Source: Idiomarina aquatica | Lineage (GTDB): Bacteria > Pseudomonadota > Gammaproteobacteria > Enterobacterales > Alteromonadaceae | Direction of reading: 5' to 3' | Length of the DNA stretch: 64,000 nucleotides | Assembly (NCBI RefSeq): GCF_004362895.1 | Contig: NZ_SNXI01000001.1 | Location: 186,001-250,000, forward strand | Shown: in pieces, positions 63,947 through 64,000 of the stretch | Position numbering within the stretch: position 1 is the stretch's first letter | Layout of the letters: each line of letters begins with the position of its first letter | Position numbers and translations under genes: made by a program | The notes under the pieces: model-generated | Told to the model about the DNA's origin: nothing | Seen by the model: only the letters and a program-made list of their open reading frames with translations | Database searches by the model: none

Positions 63947-64000
63947 TGGGTTTTGGTGAATGGCACGGCATTTGGACGGTTATCATACTGGTCTTATTTT
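63946..64000 (+). CDS. ccoQ: cbb3-type oxidase subunit CcoQ (cut by window end)
   Basis: The first 18 residues read [18 protein letters not shown], a short N-terminus entering a membrane helix, as in CcoQ/FixQ. The overlap with ccoO and operon order support the call. The rest is outside the window. Confidence 0.8.
   Translation, partial: MGFGEWHGIWTVIILVLF

Overview
The window is a stretch of gammaproteobacterial chromosome, most like Idiomarina or a close relative in the Alteromonadales. Reasons: the gene order pyrD-zapC-rlmKL-uup-rmf-fabA-lonH shared with enterics and alteromonads; family-level markers such as DUF2835, DUF2989, DUF3466 and DUF6279 proteins; a 1614-residue NAD-glutamate dehydrogenase; and an emphasis on peptide and amino-acid use (M61, M14, PepN, Prc, alanine/glycine, NSS and LysE-type transporters). 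The genus is an inference; the class is secure.

Layout. 1-7.2 kb (minus strand): the cut end of an MFS transporter, the YdbL/YnbE/YdbH inter-membrane bridge, an aldo-keto reductase, a PagL-like lipid A deacylase, AlkB and a LysR regulator. 7.2-14.9 kb: LysE-type exporter, a double-domain pterin-synthase-like protein, M23 and M61 peptidases, a PilZ protein and a LytS/LytTR two-component pair. 15-26.6 kb: pyruvate kinase, MsrB, a long GAPDH, M14 carboxypeptidase, Na/alanine symporter, and a zinc-ribbon/YeaC/MsrC/ProQ/Prc run. 26.7-48.5 kb: NSS and NhaC transporters, PepN, NAD-GDH, PyrD, ZapC, initiator tRNA, RlmKL, Uup, DUF3466, Rmf, FabA and a LonH-type protease.

48.6-55.9 kb is a filamentous phage (inovirus) prophage integrated at the chromosome-dimer resolution site dif. 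A near-consensus dif is at the right junction and a site with a degenerate XerD arm is at the left; core-to-core spacing gives a 7,263-bp phage genome. The phage carries a II/X-type replication protein, a probable ssDNA-binding protein, a pVIII-like coat protein, a large pIII-like adhesin, a DUF2523 protein, a Zot/pI assembly ATPase and a divergent regulator whose last codons lie in the att site, so integration should change its C-terminus. KOPS-like octamers found by eye point toward dif from both sides, in line with the window spanning the replication terminus.

55.9-60 kb, just beyond dif, is a decay zone: after a LysR/azoR pair come an RND efflux remnant with several deletions, two long palindromic repeats sharing a core, and a fasciclin gene with an internal deletion. 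60-64 kb returns to intact genes: a Cache-domain chemoreceptor and the start of the cbb3 oxidase operon (ccoN, ccoO, cut ccoQ). No insertion sequence, rRNA or CRISPR array was seen.
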